From Ciona intestinalis (Eukaryota; Chordata; Ascidiacea; Phlebobranchia; Cionidae): a stretch of DNA of 64,000 nt. Each line of letters opens with the position of its first letter. Positions within the stretch are counted from its first letter, which is position 1. The DNA lies in assembly GCF_000224145.3 (NCBI RefSeq), contig NC_020170.2, positions 4,170,646-4,234,645 of the forward strand, read 5' to 3'. This document shows, piece by piece, positions 20,975 to 34,391 of the stretch. Made by a program: the position numbers and the translations under genes. The notes below the pieces were generated by a model. The model had not been told where the DNA came from and searched no databases. It saw only the letters and a program-made list of their open reading frames with translations.

Positions 20975-21644
20975 CATGACCTATACATACACCTATATTT
21001 CTCACTGCAAGCAAGAAAGTATGTAATATTTAATATGGTCTCATAAACCAACATTGTTTGTTTAAACTTTCTTTTATTAAAACACAAAGAAGTCGTTTTA
21101 AATTAACTCTCAACGGTGCGCGATTGGTATGTGACGTCATAGAAGCACGTCACAATACCGAGTCGCGGTTTTCGGGAATTTTTATAAATTAGAAAATTAC
21201 AAAAGTTTACAAAATATGAAATCTCGAAAGGAATCTATATACCAACATACAGCCGAGGTTTGCAAAACGTCAATGGTCTATAGTAATAAAAATCAGAAAA
21301 GGGAAAATGTGAGAAAGATCAGTGCGCTGTGTATTCAGACTGTTTATTTGCGAGTTATGTTCCTTGTAAGGCGAGTATACGACGTTCTGTTATGCGGTAA
21401 TGACGCGATTACGTTATTTTCACACGTTCACAGTGATTCCCACGTATTAAGCCATAAAATCAGTAATCTTTGACCCGTGCTATGTGACTGGCGCCTGCAG
21501 TGAAGTCTCAGACGTCCGCGTGCGACGCCAATTATTTGTCTATTAATCGAAGTGTATTGAGCGTCTCACCCGTGAGAATGAGAGTGCGCGACAGAACTGT
21601 GACGTCACAAGGTCTAAGAAAATCCCATAATGTTTCGGTGTATG

Positions 21645-21650
21645 TTTATT
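21645..21650 (-). terminator. Possible polyadenylation signal, Cdc25
   Basis: AATAAA on the minus strand about 560 bp past the Cdc25 stop. An alternative lies further downstream near 21345. Confidence 0.4.
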
Positions 21651-22212
21651 GAACTGGTAACGAAATAGTTGGGATGGGCAAAAATGCGACACGCCGCGGG
21701 AAAAATATGTACAACATGCGGCGGAGGTCGCGGCGAAGAGCCGGGCTCCAAGTGTGGCCTGCACACACGCGAATAAATAGAACGAGGTACGGTGGGTGGA
21801 CGGCATGAACAGGAAAGCTCGCGGAATCTCCTTGAATAAGCGGGCGATGCGTCAGTGTTCGTATATGCGTGTGTGAGAGTAGGTACAAAGGAAGAATGGT
21901 AAAGATAGAGGAATAAAACACAACGGAAAAGATAAAATTGCTTAGATACGCAGTTGCTGCTGCTTGTGGGTCGTTTGACCACGAACATTGTTCCGTTCAT
22001 TGGTTAACGTTTCACTTGTCTCTGCTTTGTTTTGTTTCCGTAGCGATGATGACGTAGCACCACGTCATACTGATGTCACCACGCCGTTGCGGCATTCTTG
22101 GGGTGACTTTTCCGGATTTTGAGCACAGCCTTCGGTTGTGGGGCAATGCTTCTACGTCATAGTTGAATGACGTCATAGTTGAATTACGTCATTGGAATAA
22201 TCGATGACGTCC

Positions 22213-25200
22213 TCATAGACGTTTGAGTCGGTTGTATAAACTACACTTGGTCTTTTCGCCAGCCCATGTCTTGCTCTTGATTCGGCACATTCGTAGCTCA
22301 CGTGTGTAATCCTCGTGTGTCATTGGTCGGTAGGTGGGTGGGTCGCAATATTGCTGCGATGAAAAAATAAAGTTAATATGAGATGAAACAAATTGAACCA
22401 GTTTAAAATACTCTATTGTTTTCTCGTTTTAGATGAACATCGTATCATACAATGTCAGTTTTTTTATTGTAACTGAATGGAATATATATATATTTTCTTA
22501 CCTTAGTTCCTTTGGTGCTGAAGAAATTCTTGTAGCCGTCTTTAAGCACATACACCTCGGGGTAATGTAGGTGAGGATAACGGTTAAGCTCCCTGTCTTT
22601 GCTACGGAGGGCTCGTGCCATACGTGGGCCACGTTCAGAGCTGAACTCGCAGTAGAAAATAAGGACTGGTGGTTTGTATTTATCATCGTTGTTGTCCGCC
22701 CACATAGGGTTTGAAGTGCTGAAATATCTGAGGAAACGGTGAGCGTTAAAATAGGTTCTAAAATGGGGGTGTTATTCGTTGTATTTAGATGTATATGTTA
22801 AATTGAAACTTGTTTTTGTTTATTAAGGTTGCCGTTTGCTTTTAAATAATAAGGGATTTTTTAATTACGAGTTTGGCTGGTTTTATGTATTTTGTTCTAA
22901 TAACACAGAAGCCCGTTATGAAAAACAGTCATATTATTTAAGTGATCCTTTTATCTGAACACCTAAAGCACCACATATAAGTTATAATTTATACTCACCT
23001 TTTGTAAAGTTGTTCCTCTTCCCATATACTGTTGGCACCAAGCACATGACCTCCTTCATATTCGTATGGATATCTACAGTCAATCACTTCGAAACGACCA
23101 ACGTCATACTTGTTGTTCACCAAATCGATAAGCTGTGACGTAACAAATGATGACGTCAGTGAATGGTCATTAATTGGAAACATTTTAATTTATTGGGCTG
23201 TTTTATCAAGATTTTACGGTTCTATTATAAAATTTATGCTGCAGATTTGGCTACTTTCGTTTTAATGTAAGCTAATAATTTAATATTTACCGTTTTTGGA
23301 GTGATGTATTTAAGGTCTTGCTGCTTTCCAGACACAGTGGATAGAGTGCATACTCGGCTGAAATCTCCTACGAGGTTAGGGTCAGTGCAGCCCAAATCGA
23401 CAGCGCGCATGATGTCGAGCTCATTGGCGGAGCGGGATCTAAAAATGAAGAATAATATGTTAAAACTTAATTTTATTTAGTAATAAAAATGGCAAATGTT
23501 GTTTAAACTGTACAGTAAAAACTAGATGGTTCAATATTTAGTTGTTTTGTTTACCTGTTTAATGAGACATTATGTTCGTCAATGGATTTCGTGGATGGGG
23601 AGTTAGATGATCCAAGAAGAGCAGACATTGAGTCATCTGCTCCTGTGCTGGTGGGTCTCCGGATGGCAGAAGGGGTGGAGGACTCGTCGATTCGCTCCTG
23701 GGAGCGTTTGAGAGCATGGAGTGCTCTTCTGGATGGGACGACTGGAGGAGCAGACGGAGATCGGAAAAGTTCGCGCGGTTTCGGCTGAAATCGGAAACAA
23801 ATGTTAAAAATGGGAAAAATATTAAAATTTGAAAATGTAAAAAAAAAATCTTAAAAAATACAAAAAAATGTATCAGGAAATAACACTTACAAGGCGTGTG
23901 ACTATAGAGTTGTTCATTGAAGTATCTGGCTTGCTTGACAACAATAATGGAGCGGTGATAAGCCCGGCGATTCCTGAGGGTGCTTGCGGCGATTCGACTT
24001 CTAAGTTACCGCCGATCTTCTGAACTCGCACGTTCTCGCTCAGCATTTCTTCCAGCAGTTTCTCATCGGCGTCACTGCGGTCATACTCTGATGACATCAT
24101 CATGACGTCATCTTCGGAGTCTGAGTCGTTGGTGCTGCATAGGCGCGAGTGGGTAAGAGGGGAGTCGTCCTCAAATGCGAGCTGTAGAAGGAAAAAACAA
24201 TGTTAGAAATAGGTACGTCCATTGTAAAGTGAAACTTAGAACAATACACGTTTATTTCGCAAGACTTAAAAATGCATTAATTTCTCACTGACACAGGATA
24301 GTGTTTGAAATACTATAAGACTTTGGGTATTTCAGCTTACCATTTGTGCGGGGGCGGATATAGGTCGGAATCCCTGCTTTATTGAAGCGATTGGAGAGGA
24401 ATGCATAAACGCCGCTTCGGCAGATTTCGTTTTGCGTTGCATTGATGAAAATGCCATCCGTCTTCGGGATGAAGATCGAGCTTCCGTGAAAGAGGAGCCG
24501 CTGCATTTTGCTCTCTTGGAAGAAGCAGCAATGGAGCAGCTTGTCGCATCCAGAGATCGCTTGTTGGCTCGGATTGGGATCGGAGAGATGTTAGTAGAAC
24601 AGCAGGGCGATGACTTAGCTCGGCCGAACGGGATAGCAGAGGCCGGACGCAAAGCTCGGCTCCCGCGGGAAGTAAGAGCCGCGATGCTGCCGGGGACAGC
24701 GCTTTTCTCCGGGGTCGATCCGCCAGCAGAAGAGCCGGTGGAGTCGCGCAGTCGTTGTTCTGCTTCCTTGTGTAACTGCTTATGGTCGACGGCGCTGAAA
24801 GCCGAGGTCGAGCTGGACGCGAAGTTGGTTGCCATGGGTGATGACGTCAGCATTGGTGACGTCACCATGGACGCGTGGCGGCGCAACGGAGTAGCAGGGC
24901 TGAACGTTGGCGAGGTGGGAAGGGCGAGAGGGCTTGTTACTTCAACAGCTTGGAGACGTTTTGAAAAGTTTCGCTTGGATAAACCCAAGTTATTCTCTTT
25001 GCCTGCGCTGTTTTCCGTTCCATAGAGTCTAAATCGAGCCTAAAGCGAAAATATAAATATTAGAATAAAAAGTAGTACTTATATTTAATATGGAGTTATG
25101 GTCCTTCGGGAGTACTAAAATGTAACTTGCTAAATCCTTGCGAGCCAGGGAAGTCCGGTCGCAACACGTGTGTTCTGTTTCATACACCTCGTGCCAGCTT

Positions 25201-28200
25201 ACGAGTTACCACGTGTGCATGCACTACTTAACGAGTGTGGATTATTGTGTGTGTTACTTACGTTAGGCACAGACTTGAACCTCCTGAAAGAAGACTTGCC
25301 ATCCTGGAATGAGGAGCAGTTCTCTTTTCTCTCTTGTAGGACACCGTAGTGGGAATCGACACCACTTTGCTCGGCAGGGGTGGAGGGCTCGGTAAAGCAG
25401 CCTTCTGTGGCCAAAATTAAAACATTTAGTTCAACTGGTACATTGCATTACCAACGTAAACAGTTTAACTATTAATGCGGAGTTATATTTTTGTTGAGTT
25501 TATGAAGTATGGTATACCGTTTTATTGTAACTTAAAAGTTATAGCACAAAACTAAAACATTATCTTTTATGTTGGTCCTTCTTGAAGGACCAGAGATTTA
25601 GGTATTGACTAAAAAATTAGGAAAATGGATAAAAGTAATTAAACCTGTCTTAATAGGAGTCTCTGACTCTGACATAACTTCTACAGTGTTTTCTGCTACG
25701 CTGACTAGATGGGGTGATACTGGCCTGAACATATGGCACGACTTGTTGTAAAAAGGTCTGAACATTTGCTTGCTGGCGGCTGCTCGTCGGTAAACTCGTC
25801 TAGGTCTTTTTAAATCTGTGTTTTGTAAATGCTGGTCTGTTTAAAGAGCGGTGAGGGTTTGATCGCCCATACTTACCAAAAGATAGCTTGGCAAACCGGG
25901 CCGGCAGCTGTTGTATCATATACCGCTCCATCATGTAATATAAGACTCCTGTTGTATCTAGATGACCTAACCTAACCCTAACCCTAAGGACCTGGGTATC
26001 GAAGACATGATGGTCAGATTCATGGGTCAGATACATGCTACCTTATGACCCGTCCTATGCGTTCTATTTCTATCCCCTATCTCGCAACCGTGCGTTCTGT
26101 CCTACCTCCTACCCCCTTCTTGCAAATGCTAACTGAATCGGTTTCACGGAGTTCGCATAAGTTATAGAGCTACTTTCCGTCTACATACGGTGCTTGTTTA
26201 ATTAAGAGAACTAATAAAATACAAAGCGAAGGTAGGCCAAGCCCGCTGTGAACGACCACAGGTAGTAACGATGACAAAACCTCGGCGACTAGAAGGAAAT
26301 TGCCTACCTACGGTGCGACCTGGACTATATTATATTCGACCTCGATTCAAAGACACTGAAATTCACGAACAAGATGAAACTCGACCATGCTAATGTATAT
26401 ACCCGTTTGTACATGGATAAGATGCAATTGCAAACTGGTCGACCGACTGTTTGGTTCATGCACTGCGCTTGCAACGAACAGACTGATCGCTGCTGTCACT
26501 GTCTGCATGGTCAATGCGAGCGTCGAGAAAAAGGCCAGTAATGACGGCATTGTGTCATACACAGCCACCTGAGCGCGTGTCAGGTCCGCCGCTACCAGCT
26601 GAGATCTCACAAAATCCATCCGCTTTCGCACGTCGGGTAATTGCCGGCTCGGCTACGCGCAAAGGTAGAAGCAGGTAGCAGACCTAATTAACGGCAAGCG
26701 CACCGGTAGACTCATTACGGTACACCACTCTGTTCTGCTTCCACGAAGCGCTGGAGAGAATACACTCTGTACCAATGCTCTCAGCGTTCTAATGCGCGGC
26801 CGGAAAAGTTTTAACTCATAACGCATGTTCGTGCCGCTGATTTATTGCATAATTAATGGTGCGACGAGTTTATAAGGTCGCCCTGCAAGCGCCTCTAAAT
26901 CGCCGCCGATCTGTTTTGATCGTCCGGCGTCGCTAAGTGTTGTGAACCATAAAGAGATAGTTCACCGAGCACGTAATAGTTTACAACATATACATGATTA
27001 TAAGCAGGAATTATTTGTGGTTTGAAACTGGGCTAGTGGTTTGCGGTAGTACGCCGGAAATTATACCTGCAATTTCACGAATGGTTTCAAAAGAAGGCTT
27101 GATTCGCACGCTCGAAATGAACTGAGAATTCGACTCGGTATTTTGGGCCCAAACGATGACACGACCGTCACGCTTCATATGCTGCGGCGAGCGTAGGCAG
27201 TTGTTTACCCGAGGCGAGCGCTCATTGGTCGGGCGAAGGTAACAGGAAAGGCGAGGCAAATTTAAACCGCTGGACGGTTGGTCGGGGGACGCTACAAGTC
27301 ATGGCAGGCTGGGTACGGGTCTTTGAAAAGCAAACGGCGTTTCCATAGGGATATGCTCCGGTTATGACGTGTTTTGTTACTACAATGGTTAGTAATGGAA
27401 AACATGCCCGTAAAGATAAACGTGGGTTTTGCAATCGAGTTCGGGGATGTTGATCGACCTGTTCACTGCGATAAAAGGGCCATTAAGTCGGTTTCCTGAA
27501 TTAATAACGCACAAGTAAACAGCCAGCGCTTCAAAGCTGCCCGCCAGTGTACGAGGTGGAAAAGCACACTTAACGTAAAGGATAAAGGGCGCTATCTCTG
27601 TTTCTAGGTCGTCGAGATGGCAGTCGGACACTAAGGTACCATAAAGGGTTGTAAAAGGCGACGGGCCGTACAGAGTTAACTATTTCCAATCGAACAACCG
27701 AAAAGGCGCTGTGGTGATGGGCTTAATTAACACAATACAATCAGCGATGTGTGTAGTGACTTGATTTACGGCTTCGTTGTGGACGACTATTGGGGTGACA
27801 GCGAGAGTGAGATTACAATAAGGTCATATATACGGCCAAAAGATCCCTGCTGGGCGATGGTGGCTCGCCAAGCAGATTGTTTGCATTGAATTGAAAATAG
27901 CTTAAATATTACTCAAGCCATACCACGAAAAGTGCGGGCGAGCTTAAACCATGAGTCGCTTACGGGTGGTTTGAATTACGCGCCGACGTTGAGCAGTTAC
28001 CCTCCATTGTTTAACGCAGGTACACACTAAGGTAGACACTACTGATTCGTTAAATACAAAGACCGTTAAATGTGGTTTAGGGTTAATGCTAAAGTTCTTG
28101 GTAGCGGTGAAGTTCGTATTGAAGTTAATTTGACGGCGGGATGCATGGTTTTGCTTCCGGTGTCCCATTGTGTGTGTAAACCAACACTCGCTGATTTTCA

Positions 28201-31200
28201 CGCGCCGCGGAAGCGCACGGCGATCGAGGCCGATTTATGAATGAAACTTTCAAACTTCGAGCGCGAAAACCGCCTTTGTGACGTCACAAGCGTAGGCCAA
28301 CTACCGGTCGCGATGAGACCCGAGAGAGATCGGCGCGAAATACAAAAGCTTCGGCGGAATTCGGGTGGAATTTCGTTGAGGTATCTGAGTAGGCGTAAGT
28401 GCTATTTGTGGCGAACGAAACCCGGTCGCTCCTTTCATTAAATTAACGATCCGGACTGCCTACGTATTGAATAGCAGATGTAAACTTTGTTCAACAAATC
28501 CGGCTTTAACGGGGAATTAACGGAAAGTTGACTCGTTTCGCTCCACCGGAGTTAATGAAAATGGGGAATTAATCTGTACGTTTAATTAGATGGCCGTTTA
28601 ATCTGGTCAATAGCAACGTCTGTAATCCCAAACACAAACTGTAGCGCTGATACCATATGATAAAAAAGGAAAAAAAAAATCGAACCGCTATGATTTATGA
28701 GATCGAGGCGAGATCCTGTGTTTAAAGATATCATTTGTTATAACTTTTGTGACGTCATTTTAGTCGTTACGTCATACAACGCTAACATGCCCAGGCGAGC
28801 TCTAGGCAAGATAGCGTTGTCCAATATTAAACTGCTTTCTTGGCAATGCCTGTAATAACACATGGAGAGTGGATTTTAGCAGATTTGCTCTATAACATAA
28901 GGCTCTCAAACCTGCACTTTCACATGCGCTATACAAATATAAGGGTGTGGGAAAAGACTGGAAACGGACCTGGACAACTTACATTTTACGAAACAATGAA
29001 ATAATCAGATTATAAACGGTGGGAAGGGAAAGTAACAAACGCACTTGACGCTTTACATGCACGGATTTCCACAGTTAAGTTGGCTGTATAATTAAGTTTA
29101 TAATCTGGGTCTTGTTGGTAAATGTGATCTATACGAGTGTCTGATCTGTGCCGGTTGGCGATCGGTTTAGCTGATTTAGGTCGAGTCGACCTGAACCAAA
29201 ATTGTTGCTGATTTTACTCTTTTAAACTAAAGGTTAAATGTTAGTTGTGATTTGTCTGACTATACCGCCCGCGAGGCGTCATTTTGGATAAAACCGTTTT
29301 GTATGTCGCTTTTCGAACGTTTAAAATGAGCCGCTCGAGTTTGAAACGAAATGATGATGGATTAAGTTGATTAAAACGCAATTAATTGTTCGTTAGTAAG
29401 CTTCGTTGTCTCTTGCAAGGTCAAACCGATTGTAAGCTGGTGCGTTTCCGTCCCAGCACAAATTTTGCAAACAGCTGAAAACGGGGATTGGCATTTCTAT
29501 TAGGTCTCTGTAGATTTGTATTACCCTGGCTATTGAGATGATGACGTAGTTCGCGTCACAACGGGCGTTGTTACGTCACAATAGCACGGAGCTCGGTTCT
29601 GGAGCACGCAGCAAACCATGAAAAACAAATACAAACACGAATCTAGGCGTCCGCGGTGCCGAGAGACAGCAATTAGAGGATCCTAGTGATTCAACAATTG
29701 CTCGGGTTTCTAATACACGGCGTATTGGCGGTAACCGTGTTCTGACACGTCGTTGTTTACGTGTGCAATAAACAAATTGGGATTTCGACGTGGATTTTAA
29801 AACACACAGATCGGTTTGGGTCAATCTGAATGGCGACCAATACTGTACCATATGCTACAACTGCTTTCCATTAACCCTTGGCCGGGCGACACAACTGTTC
29901 TCATATTGCTGGCGCCCGCAGCTGTCGAAGGCATGTCAGTGTTGCCAGCTCGTTTTATGGCAGATGGGCCGCCGCTAAAGGCACAACTTGAGAAGTAAAT
30001 CAGCATTTGGAAACACTGGGTGATTTCGCGGGATTTACAAACTGAAAATCGACCAAAACCGATCTGGCAGCAGACCGCGCATGGGAAATGCGATTATATG
30101 GCTTGAACACTGTAACCTCGCGTTCTTAACGCTAATATGCTTAGAACAATAACAGTAGTGACCACCCAGGCGTTAAGTATTACGGTGGTGAGCAAATTCC
30201 AACACGTTTGTTCACATTAACCTTACTTAATGCAGCGGAGCGTGAGTTCGCCAATTATGCAACAAATAAATAGGAATTGCTTCGTACAGGCGTTAATTCT
30301 GATTAAATTATCCTAAAAGATGACCGCTAATTACAAAATGTCGACATTGCTGGACACTGCGCATGGGAGCCGAGGGACAATGGTTTTGAGCGATTAAGCA
30401 ACTAACAGAGCACACCTGGTTATTACGTCTATTGTTACGCCAAGCTGCTGCAACCCACGAAGCAAAACAAATCTGCTGCAACTGCCATATGTTATTAGCG
30501 GCTGTTATGCAAAGATCACAAGAATGCTACGGGCGTTATGCGTGTCACAACAATCCTTTCAAATATCAACTATGCCTCATGGCCTTATTCTGGTAAAATT
30601 CAAGTCTAGTTTAACTATTTGCACCTAAATTGTAAAAGCTGAAACACTTTTGAAGTTTTCTAGATTGTCCTTTAAAATCAATAAAAGTATAACGTTTATC
30701 ATAGCATATGTTAAAACAGTTATATATAAGAGTTTAACAAAAAAAATTTTTTACCGTCATCGACTTGAGATGGGGAGTTGAAGCTTGAGGCGAAAGATAA
30801 AGTACCGGGTCCCACCTGGGGCGAATCCGTGTTGGAGAGGCTCGATAAAGATAACCGTTTTCGTGGAGTGTCTGAGGCCTCTTGACTGCGCAATTTCGAC
30901 TGTTAGTAAGTTTCGGGGTGACGGGTTAGACCTGGGTTGTATACTGTACCTTGTGTTTAGGTCTCTGAAGTCGAATGCCAAGCTGGACATAGGTGACATT
31001 TCTTTTGGCGAGTAGAGGCCAGGCGAGTAGCCACCATGGTTGCGGCCGTACAATAATCTGAATAAAATATCATGATCATATATGTTTTAAGTTTAAGGGA
31101 AGCGTGGGTTAAAGTACCTGTTTGGTATTACTGGTCGCCCAGTGGAATTTTGTAAGCACGCCGGCTTTGGAAGGCCGCTGTACCGGCCGCCTGAAATAGA

Positions 31201-31323
31201 TTGCCCGGTCTCTGATAAGTTGTTCTTTGGGTTTGAACCATCAAATGAGTTAAGGATGGCCGGGCGTATAATAGACGAGGAAGAGCGGTTGGAAGCCGCG
31301 GACGAAAACCCGGAGTCCGTCAT
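22213..31323 (-). CDS. CDC25: Cdc25 dual-specificity phosphatase (M-phase inducer)
   Basis: Exons (minus): 31323-31118, 31057-30950, 30885-30755, 25815-25645, 25404-25262, 25039-24341, 24181-23891, 23784-23555, 23438-23291, 23132-22999, 22727-22502, 22353-22213; 2628 nt, 875 aa, all phases consistent. The product removes inhibitory phosphates from Thr14/Tyr15 of CDK1/2. The N-terminal regulatory half has [10 protein letters not shown] (like SPVTTLTQTM of vertebrate Cdc25), [10 protein letters not shown] and [17 protein letters not shown] (Ser594) matches the Chk1/14-3-3 site of human CDC25C Ser216. The catalytic rhodanese fold shows [17 protein letters not shown] (723-739), then CEFSSER with Cys780 and Arg786. 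The C-terminal tail is intact (YRPM...KTWAGEK). Oddities: Tyr779 replaces the usual His before Cys780. Exon 4 is phase-symmetric (171 nt) and starts with its own Met, so it may be a cassette or alternative first exon (818- or 710-aa forms). It is longer than vertebrate family members (about 470-580 aa). Confidence 0.93.
25150..25220 (-). mobile_element. SINE tail fragment in a Cdc25 intron
   Basis: Reverse tail: tttcatacacctcgtgccag and cttacgagttaccacgtg. Confidence 0.55.
25816..30754 (-). other. Large Cdc25 intron (4.9 kb)
   Basis: Bounded by the phase-1 donor GACG/GTAAAA at 30755 and the candidate acceptor CACAG at 25816. No mobile element was recognised in it. Holds a short telomere-like run near 25967-25988 and two TGACGTCA palindromes. 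GC-richer by eye than the oxidase region. Size, position and absence of repeats make it a candidate enhancer-bearing intron (inference). Confidence 0.55.
25967..25988. repeat. Short telomere-like CCCTAA run
   Basis: About three and a half units of CCTAA/CCCTAA (cctaacctaaccctaaccc). Too short to be a telomere; an interstitial trace. Confidence 0.6.
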
Positions 31324-34300
31324 ATTAAAGACAGGTGCTGAAGATTGACCACAAGTGTATAACACCCGCTAGCTTACAACAGAGTAAGCTCTCAAGATAC
31401 CGTATGTCTAAAACGCAATTAGCTACTTCGGATGTCAAATAACCTGAAATTCTGCAAAAGAAAACAGTTTGCTTACTCGATCGGCGAAGATACTCTGCTA
31501 ATCCACGAGATATCGGCTTATGACAAACGCCCATAAGTTACATCGCCGATATGACCCAATTCCATCGGCAATACGACCACTATGTTATTGCGGTCTTTAC
31601 TAAGTCATAATCCAACTTTATAACGCTTGCGTCGCAGAACAACTGTTGCAATAAGCTCCAATGGCCACACCATATGTTACGCTCGAGGTATAGGAGGCCT
31701 TTTGAGTATATACCCGACATTCTAATACTACTCACTCAATATAATACACAATACAACGTATGTATGTATGCTGCATGGTACTCTCTTAATCAACACAATA
31801 AAATGACATATCCAAAACCCCAATAATACTATAGCCAGCTAACTAGTATACGACTCTTAGATTCTAGTTATTGTGCAATGAACCGTCTAGTATCGTCAGT
31901 TAAACAACCATGTAATAGCATAGTCTCTTTCTCTCAGTGCTCGAGGAGCATTCCACTTTAGTTTTAACGCACTACAAACTACTATACATACGCAATTTCT
32001 TTCAGTTACCAATACGCTATAGTCGCTATATAACGTGGTAGCCTCACGCTACAGTTATGTGCTTTAGATGTGAATACATCCGCCTGTCGATACTGGCCAC
32101 TTGTCCTATATACATTGGATACGGCTTATCGGCACAAAGTAAACAATAACAATGCGTAGTATGTGGTCTGCAATGCGCTGCTCTGGGTATACTGGAACGG
32201 TACTACATTGTTGTACAGTAATGATAAAGTTTTACGTAGACCAGTAACTACCTAGAGGTAGCTGAATAGGTGAATACTGTTTGACTCTTATGCTTCTGTC
32301 TAGTAATATATAAGAGCCGAAGTCTGTCTCGCTGCTTAATACGCGCTCAAACTGAAATCCCAGGCAAGATGTCTACGATTAGGAAGTTGAGAAAAAAGGC
32401 CCAAGAGCTATGAGCTAATTCCCTTGCATTGTCCGGTTTGGACGCTAATTGATATTCTGAAGGCAGCTCATGTAAACTGGTTTACGAAGCATCTTACAAT
32501 CCGGCCAAGCTGGGACACAGCGTGCGAGTGACTACCTTTACCTGTGACGCGATTACCAAGCGAGAGATTAACCTTTTTCCTTTGGCGGTGAGTCGAAAAG
32601 GAAACATACCGCTGGGCTCTCGCTCGGTAGCGAGTTTGCTGCTGGCAAGTAAATCCTACGACCAACAATACTAGCGCACCTTGGCCCGGCTGGATGCAGT
32701 CAGGATGTCTCGGTTGGCTGTTTGTACGCTATGCGGGCACTATGGATGCACGCAAGTGGATTAACGGGTGGGATTCTTGCTTAATATATCCGAAGTTGGG
32801 AACTAGTTACGGATTAGGCAGCGAGTCGGTTCTAATTTTTATAGAAAAGTTTGCTCCGCGGAGATATTTACGAGAAGCACCACATATATATTGACGACGT
32901 ATTTTTGCTTACTACTACTGTCCTACTAACGTTGCACGAAAAACACACAACTAGTCTTCCTTTAACTATGCAGGCAGAACATGAGTGAATACTAGATTAG
33001 TTTTAATTAACGAATCGGTCACTATCCTGCACTGTTGCATATTCTCCAATTACATGGAATATTGCTAATAATGCATGTATACCGAATCGATCTACTAACA
33101 AATTGAACTCAGCTGGTTGTGCGCTGCATGTGCAGTTGAATGAATGGTGCCCTGCATCGAACCGCAGCTGCTATTTTAAGAGTGCTGGTGCAGTCGCCTT
33201 TTTCTCGCTTTACTACAGGTTCAGTGTGTTTTGGTCGTCCACTGATAAGTAGCGAAGGCCGAAGCGTCGCGGTTCGGGCCCCGAGGCACGCACTATTCTA
33301 GCGTCATAGATAAGAGCTGGATTCGTTCTGATAGGACCGTTCAACGAATTGCCTCTCCTTTCACCTGTCCACGGCTCAAAAGTCCATTGTTTTCTTCTGT
33401 GACGGCACAGGTGGGCCATTGTTATACAGGCATTGTATATGCTGAACAGTAAAATACAAGAGCAGAACCACGGCGACAGATTTCTGCCACTTAAAGAAAA
33501 CTTGATATTTTTTTAAGACTCTCACTGCAGTAAAACATATGTCGCCCAACTGCCAACGCCACCTACTTAACATCAGCGCTAACCAAAGGGCGGTAAGACC
33601 GTTACAGCACGTCGGAATCTATACGCGTGGCTATAAGATATTTCAAATATAGCCAACTCGCATAAAAATATACTTGCGTATATCTCATGGAAAATATTTA
33701 AACCATGCGTTTCAAATAACCAAAGAAACAAACTCGACGTAGCTTTACAAAATCGTAGTACCGATAAATCGTATATAGGCCTATAAACCAATTATGATGT
33801 CCAAGCGGGTCGTTGTTTTCCGCTATATATTATACACGACTATATAATTATCAATATAAAATATTAGCATGCTTTTAAAATCAAACAAAACTTGACACTT
33901 TCAATTTGTAAGTGAAGGTGTTGCTAAAAGTTGGCACGGATTTAGAATAGCACACTTTGCAACTCGGCAACGAAAAGTACGAGTTTTAACAGCTATAGGT
34001 AGGAAACTCGCAATGTTTAGGTCTCTGTAAACATAGAATTGCAAACGTGACGGAAAGCGACGAAAACCGATAACTATTTCCTCCGAATGTGCGACCTGTT
34101 TGCCTCTTGTGGGCCAACGTGTTGTCGGAATGCAAATACACAGGTGTTTATTGGTTTACTAGCAAGGTTGCGCGATGTTTGGGCTTGGAGTGTTTATTTG
34201 AATGCGTATATCAGGCTACCGGTCAAGTGATAAAATTTGAGCGGTTTTTGGACCGCGGTTGTTGGTTGAATTATAGGGAATGCATTGAACGGATAGTGCG

Positions 34301-34391
34301 GTAATCGATTCGGGTCATGGTAATTTGTGTTTTGTGTGAGAACCTGCCACGATTTATAGGACCGACGCTTTTCGCAAGTGAACGACAACTT

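Larger units (their letters stand above)
20267..22212. other. Intergenic, Cdc25 3' end to MCO-B 5' end
   Basis: Contains one MITE and a SINE fragment. The right part is GC-richer and would be the Cdc25 3' UTR. Overlapping open frames at 21543-22000 show no family features. Three TGACGTCA palindromes lie here. Confidence 0.5.

Noticed and set aside
21543-22000. Overlapping minus-strand frames of 87-128 codons
   Set aside because: They fall in the expected Cdc25 3' UTR, overlap one another in different frames and show no family feature.
24432-25025. 197-codon open frame on the plus strand
   Set aside because: It is the antisense of Cdc25 exon 3, whose minus-strand frame joins in phase to nine catalytic and regulatory exons.
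26347-26631. 94-codon hydrophobic minus frame in the large Cdc25 intron
   Set aside because: An equally long frame lies on the opposite strand, there is no start context or splice support, and hydrophobic runs arise easily here.
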